In this document: positions 59,549-64,000 of the stretch, in pieces
Layout of the letters: the number at the start of each line of letters is the position of its first letter
Numbering within the stretch: the first letter of the stretch is position 1
Assembly (NCBI RefSeq): GCF_029873635.1
Contig: NC_080421.1
Coordinates: 1,116,001 to 1,180,000, forward strand
DNA from: Malania oleifera
Lineage: Eukaryota > Streptophyta > Magnoliopsida > Santalales > Ximeniaceae
Length of the DNA: 64,000 nt
Direction: 5' to 3'
The notes under the pieces: generated by a model
Told to the model about the DNA's origin: nothing
What the model saw: the letters and a program-made list of their open reading frames with translations, nothing else
Databases searched by the model: none
Translations under genes and position numbers: made by a program

Positions 59549-61069
59549 CGGCCTCTCCTCCATCTCTCTTCGATTTTGGCCCCTTCAATAGTCGAATTGA
59601 CTATTTGAGGCCATCACGACGCTCTTGGTGAAGTTCTCTCCAAGTTTACCAGAGCAGATCGTCAATGGAATCGAGTTGAATTTCTTCCCGGAATCAGGGT
59701 AAGGTCTTTCAGTTAGTTTTTAACCTTCTGACAGTTGTAGGAAATGAAGTAGGCAAATAAATAATGATATTCTGTTATGAAAAATGTTGTTTTTAGGGTG
59801 TTGAGTATGAGCTTTCCAGTAGTCAGGTAAGGGAAACATGCTATGCTAGGAAAACCTAGTATGATTTCAGTATGAAGTTTATATTTTTACCAGATTATTA
59901 TTTAGAGCAGAAATTTATGCAATTTATTATTGATGTTAAAGTATTCTAAATTATTGTGTGGCATGAGAGCATGAATACAGTATAGAAACATGTTTTTATA
60001 GTATTTTTAGGAATATGTTTTACAGAATATACAGACAATGAAATGCGTTTGCAGTATCTTTTAGAATACCATGATTTTACAGTTTTACAGCACCATAACA
60101 GGTAGATTTACAGTTTATCTCAAAAAAATACAGTTGATATAGTTACAAATTATTACAGCGTTATGGTTTATACAGTTATTACAGAATCATGGTAAAATAT
60201 TTAGTTGTATATAAAAACGTATTATATAGTATTAGACCCTAATGGATCAGACAGCAGAGCACAGTACCGTAGTTACAGATATTCAGATCAGAGTGCAACC
60301 ACTTTACTCAGATAGTAAGTGGTATGAGGTCGATTGTGCCCACGTCGGGACAGGCTCTCCATCAGATATGGATTGAGGGGGCCGATCAAACTGTCGAAGT
60401 TCAGTTGACTTACCCTGGTTGGCCAGCTAGGATAGGTCTCGCATTCGGGCCGCACAACCATGTCATGAGGGGTTAAATCATGACATACAACTATTCGGGG
60501 AAATTTTTCTCAGATATTATAAGTATAAGTAGATTTTTCAGAAATAGTAGTAATAATATGAAAAGTAGTTTCATACAGATTGACATGTTAAATAATATAG
60601 TTAATGGTTTTATTATACATTATGTAATATCAACATTTTCAAATTCAATTATTCATACTATTCCTAAATCAGATTACTTTTACCAAACTATAGCTCAGTG
60701 GTCACACACTAGTAATAACATGTTTCATCTTACTGGGCGATGGCTCATCCCAGTGTTGAATTGTTTTTTTTTTTTTTTTTTAAGGTGAACCAGTTAGGTG
60801 AGCGGAGCAGGCTCGCAGGTAGAGGGGCTGTTGTACTGCCCTTTTTGAGAGTGAGTATCAATTTTTGAGTGACATGTTTTTGTAAACCCTTGAAATTAGT
60901 AAGGGTAGTTTTTATAGAACAACGATGTTTGTATATTATGGGATGATTTGACACTCTGGTATTGTATTATATGTGGATGTATTTTATATGATCGGCCTCC
61001 CACTATTTAGGTTATTGTTGGATACTAAAATAGGGGAAAAAGATTTTATTTTATTAGCAGGCTGTTTCA
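59128..61069 (+). mobile_element. Solo LTR, family B2
   Basis: It begins TGTAACGACCTG and ends GGCTGTTTCA, with exact TTAAG duplications (59123-59127 and 61070-61074). The host B1 LTR resumes with TTTCCGCTGTG. Length 1942 bp. It has a palindrome array (59208-59450), TATAAATAG near 59454, a (CT)n run (59503-59545), a middle like that of the LTR at 8566, and the TGGGCGATGGCTCA hairpin variant near 60732. Confidence 0.85.
59208..59450 (+). promoter_or_regulatory. Decayed TCGTCGACGA palindrome array
   Basis: About nine units, most with one or two C/T or G/A differences, one exact (near 59348), directly upstream of the TATA box near 59454. Confidence 0.55.
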
Positions 61070-61175
61070 TTAAGTTTCCGCTGTGTATGATAGGTGTGCA
61101 TCCCCGTTACCCACAGGTTTGGGTTAACTATATTATGTGTGTTTAATTATATGGTAAGTTAAGCAGGTCGTTACA

Positions 61176-63085
61176 ATAAGGGTGTTTTGACTATGATAAA
61201 AGGGCAAAAAGTACCAAGGAATATCTATACACTGTTAGGTACCACAATTGTATGTGGAGCTACAATTGTAAAGTCTAAGTCAGATAATACCGTCTTGTGG
61301 CATATGCGGTTAGAGCATAAAGGTGAGCGTGGGATAATGGAGCTCCATAAGAAAAATCTTTTAAAGGGTGTCAAAACATGCAAGTTGAGTTTCTGCAGGT
61401 ATTGTGGGCTTAGGAAACAGAATAGGGTGTAGTTCATGAAAGCCACATACAAGACGGAGGGGATCATTGACTACATTCATTCAAATGTTTGGGGGCCGAT
61501 AAGGGTAGCTTCACAAAGAGGACATATGTACTTTGTGAGTTTTATCGATGATTATTCACAAAAGGTCTAGGTGTACTTTATGCGGTACAAGTCAAAGATG
61601 TTTGCCATGTATAAATTATGAAAAGTTGAGGTGGGAAACCAGACCAAGAGGAAGATTAAGTGCCTTAAGTCAAACAATGGAACTGAGTACATTGATTCAA
61701 GGTTCATGGAGTTGTGTGAGCAACATGGCATAAGTAGACATTTCATAGTACGCAAGACACCACAACAAAATGGTGTGGTGAAAATGATGAACCAAACCAT
61801 AGCTGAAAAGGCTCGGTGTCTTAGGTTGAATGCAGGGTTCGCGAAGATCTTCTAGGTAGAGGTATTAAATATGGCATGTTTCCTTATTAACAAATCACCA
61901 AGGGCAGTACTGGATGGGAAAGTTGCATAGGAGGTGTGGACAGGCAGTGGGGTAGATTACTTCGATTTGAGAGTATTTGGATGTCCAACCTATGTGCACA
62001 TTCTAGTGAGGAGAGATCAAAACTTGATGTAAAGTTTAGACAGTACATCTTTCTTGGGTATTAGAAAGGGGTGAAAGAGTTCAAACTATGGGATTCGAAG
62101 GCAAACAAAGTGATGATCAGTAAAGATATAATTTTTGATGAAAAAGTCATGTTACAGTGTACTTAGAAAGAAGAAGAGAAACTGGTGCCAAAAAACTGCA
62201 GCAGCAATGAGCATATGGTGCAGGTGGAGTTAGACTCAAGGTGGAGATGATAATGTGCAAAACGCAGGGAGTTCTAGCTCAGGAAACTAGCAGCAACGCA
62301 GTATAGGTAGACCCAGACGCACTATCAGGCCACCGCCCAGGTATGGATTTGATGATCTGGTGTCTGATGCACTTATCACTTGTATTAAGGATCCTACTAC
62401 TTTTCAAGAGGCGGTGCACAACCAAGAGAAAAATATATGGATGGGTGCTATGGTGGAGGAGATGGAGTCATTGCATAAAAACCAGATGTGAGAGTTGGTG
62501 GAGCTTCTAGAAAGGAAGAGGGCGATAGGATGCAAGTGAGTGTATAGAAAGAAAGAAGCGGTATCAAAAAAAGAAGTAGAGAAGCTCAAGGCTCGATTAG
62601 TAGCAAAGGGTTACTCACAGAGGAAAGAAGTTGATTATGATGAAATCTTCTCCCCTGTGGTCAAACACACTTCCATCAGGGTAGTGTTAGGATTGGTGGA
62701 GCATTTCGACATGCATTTGGAGCAGATGGACGTAAAGACAACATTTCTCTATGATGATTTGGAGGACCTGATTTACATGGTACAACCAAAAGGGTCTAGT
62801 CAACCTGAATAGGAGCACTTGGTTTGTAAACTAAAAAATTCATTTTATGGGCTGAAGTAGTCTTCGAGGTAGTGGTATAAACGTTTTGACTCCTACATGA
62901 CCCAGATTGGCTATAGGAGACGTAAGTATGATTGTTGCGTGTATGTGAAGAGTCTGGATGATGGTTCGTTAATTTTTCTGTTGCTTTATGTTGATGACAT
63001 GCTGATTGTGTCGAAGGATATGATTGAGGTAAATCAGTTGAAGGCTCTGTTGAGTAAAGAGTTTAACATGAAGGATTAGAGAGAG
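61176..63085 (+). pseudogene. Ty1/copia pol fossil, integrase and reverse transcriptase
   Basis: In family order, translation shows the GAG-pre-integrase region (an LWHMRLEHKGERG-like motif near 61300 and a CRYCG-like zinc ligand region near 61400). Next come the integrase core (GTEYIDSRF and TPQQNGV-like motifs near 61685 and 61760) and the integrase C-terminal segment near 62060-62150. The RT domain follows (ARLVAKGYSQ near 62590, a DVKTTFLY-like block near 62730, the catalytic YVDDM near 62990). It ends after FNMKD near 63080, with the later RT and RNase H regions absent. Several breaks are present and it cannot be active. Confidence 0.85.
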
Positions 63086-64000
63086 GTAGCTACCTACATC
63101 CAAGTAAAGGGGATTCACGTATGTGAGGCAATTTGGAGGAAAGAAGTCAGGTAAAAAGGGATAAGTTCCCTAGGAGAGGATGAATTCACACTCATCCTTC
63201 TTCTCACTCTCTCTTTTTCATGCTTTAACGAGAACGATCAACTGACTTTGGCATAAGAAAGATTCTCTAAAAGTTACTAAACATTCCAAGAGTCAACCTT
63301 TGAGTTTACATATCATAAGTGAGATGGATATTTCGTAAACATTGACATAATTGATTTTTGAAACATCGGTCTACTTTTAAACATCAACATAATAAAAAAA
63401 TAAATAACCATAATAACACGTGTTGTGAACTTTTTATTTATTTATTTTTTGACTTGTATTCTTTTGTATTGTTCATTATTTTAATAATTTTTATTAATGG
63501 TTATTTAATCAATGATAAAAAGGGGCATGCTCAAATCTAACTTTTAATTTAGGGTTTTTTTTACCAAATAGGTACTAATTTCTATTTTAATATCTATATT
63601 TTACTTCTAATAGTTTTCGACAATCATGCTCAACACTAGTACAGTTCCTAAATTGAATTAAGATAGATTTGGTTCTCACATTCAAACATCATATGTTCGT
63701 TGGAAAGGGCATGGGAAGTCTAATTAATATCAATAATTGTTGGATCCGCAGCATCCCAACATTCTCATTCTCAAATTCGATTTCCCAAGATTGCAGCAAA
63801 AATAGATTCACGGCGCAGGTGTACGAGGCAGCGACGTCGTGGTCTGGCGTTTGTTTGGCACGTTTACGTTTGGCGGATGAATGTCACTGTTGCCAGGAAG
63901 TCAACGACAACTAGTCCCTGCCCATGACTCGCCGCCTCCCCTGGTTTAATTTTATGAATACCAATAATACTTTGATTTGTTTACATGTTCACCGGCGAAT
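63086..64000. other. No gene seen; less repetitive sequence at the window end
   Basis: No copia 3' LTR or coding region was recognised. From about 63700 the sequence becomes more GC-rich, which may be the upstream part of a gene beyond the window edge. This is a guess from composition only. Confidence 0.4.

Larger units (their letters stand above)
53418..61175 (+). mobile_element. Solo LTR, family B1, holding three nested LTRs
   Basis: It begins TGTAGAGACCCG and ends CAGGTCGTTACA, flanked by GTAAG (53413-53417) and ATAAG (61176-61180), one difference. Own segments are 53418-53812, 55794-56459, 58192-59127 and 61070-61175, about 2.09 kb in total. They follow normal B1 order: palindrome array (53480-53670), TGTATAAATAGG near 53671, leader, tandem GGCGCAAGGCC repeats (56420-56455 and 58205-58290) and hairpin near 58858. 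Confidence 0.85.

Noticed and set aside
63669-63914. 81-codon frame near the window end
   Set aside because: No recognisable domain. The region could equally be a promoter of a gene beyond the window.

Overview
This window looks like nuclear DNA of a dicot plant. It is AT-rich and rich in (CT)n, (AT)n and (GA)n tracts, has initiator-Met-tRNA primer sites typical of plant LTR retrotransposons, and carries one ordinary plant gene. That gene is a cis-prenyltransferase (dehydrodolichyl diphosphate synthase, closest by eye to the Hevea HRT type) on the + strand at 28888-29835. It has a GC-rich, uninterrupted coding region and a probable intron in its 5' leader. I saw no RNA genes, and no other host gene can be supported.

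Almost everything else is fossil transposable-element DNA, dominated by solo LTRs of about 1.7-2.8 kb. They begin near TGTAACGACC and end near GGTCGTTACA, and belong to a group of related Ty3/gypsy-like families. I call them A (no palindrome array), B1 (internal GGCACGAGGCCGTATTTA-type repeats), B1' (internal GCCGGCGTACGGGC-type repeats), B2 (ACGGTACCGTTGC-type middle), C (A-like), D and E. Most boundaries were set from the LTR ends plus 5-bp target-site duplications (TSDs).

Layout. 1-14604: a degraded Ty3/gypsy element (left LTR cut by the window edge, primer site, gag, pol remnants, right LTR), itself hit by two solo LTRs and by a hAT-like DNA element at 12498-13589. 14605-23256: unique sequence, a 5'-truncated LTR, a mosaic LTR with primer site and gag, a truncated minus-strand LTR, and the start of a minus-strand Ty1/copia element. 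23302-25694: minus-strand solo LTR. 25695-31070: the cis-prenyltransferase gene and AT-rich flanks. 31072-31364: a small TRIM-like element. 31492-63085: Ty1/copia remnants (an LTR with primer site, the start of gag, pieces of pol) split by two large stacks of nested solo LTRs. The first stack (35406-53358) is one solo LTR holding seven others to a depth of four. The second (53418-61175) is one solo LTR holding three. The two stacks sit about 60 bp apart in the same pol region. 63086-64000: no gene seen.

The strongest unexplained signal is a palindromic array in the B- and D-type LTRs. The 10-mer TCGTCGACGA (and single-transition variants) recurs just upstream of the LTR TATA box, in places with alternating 20- and 24-bp spacing, so that pairs form a larger dyad. 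Family E has a different palindromic CG-rich array at the same place. A small conserved hairpin (TGAGA-4 nt-TCTCA or variants) occurs once in each of 21 LTRs.
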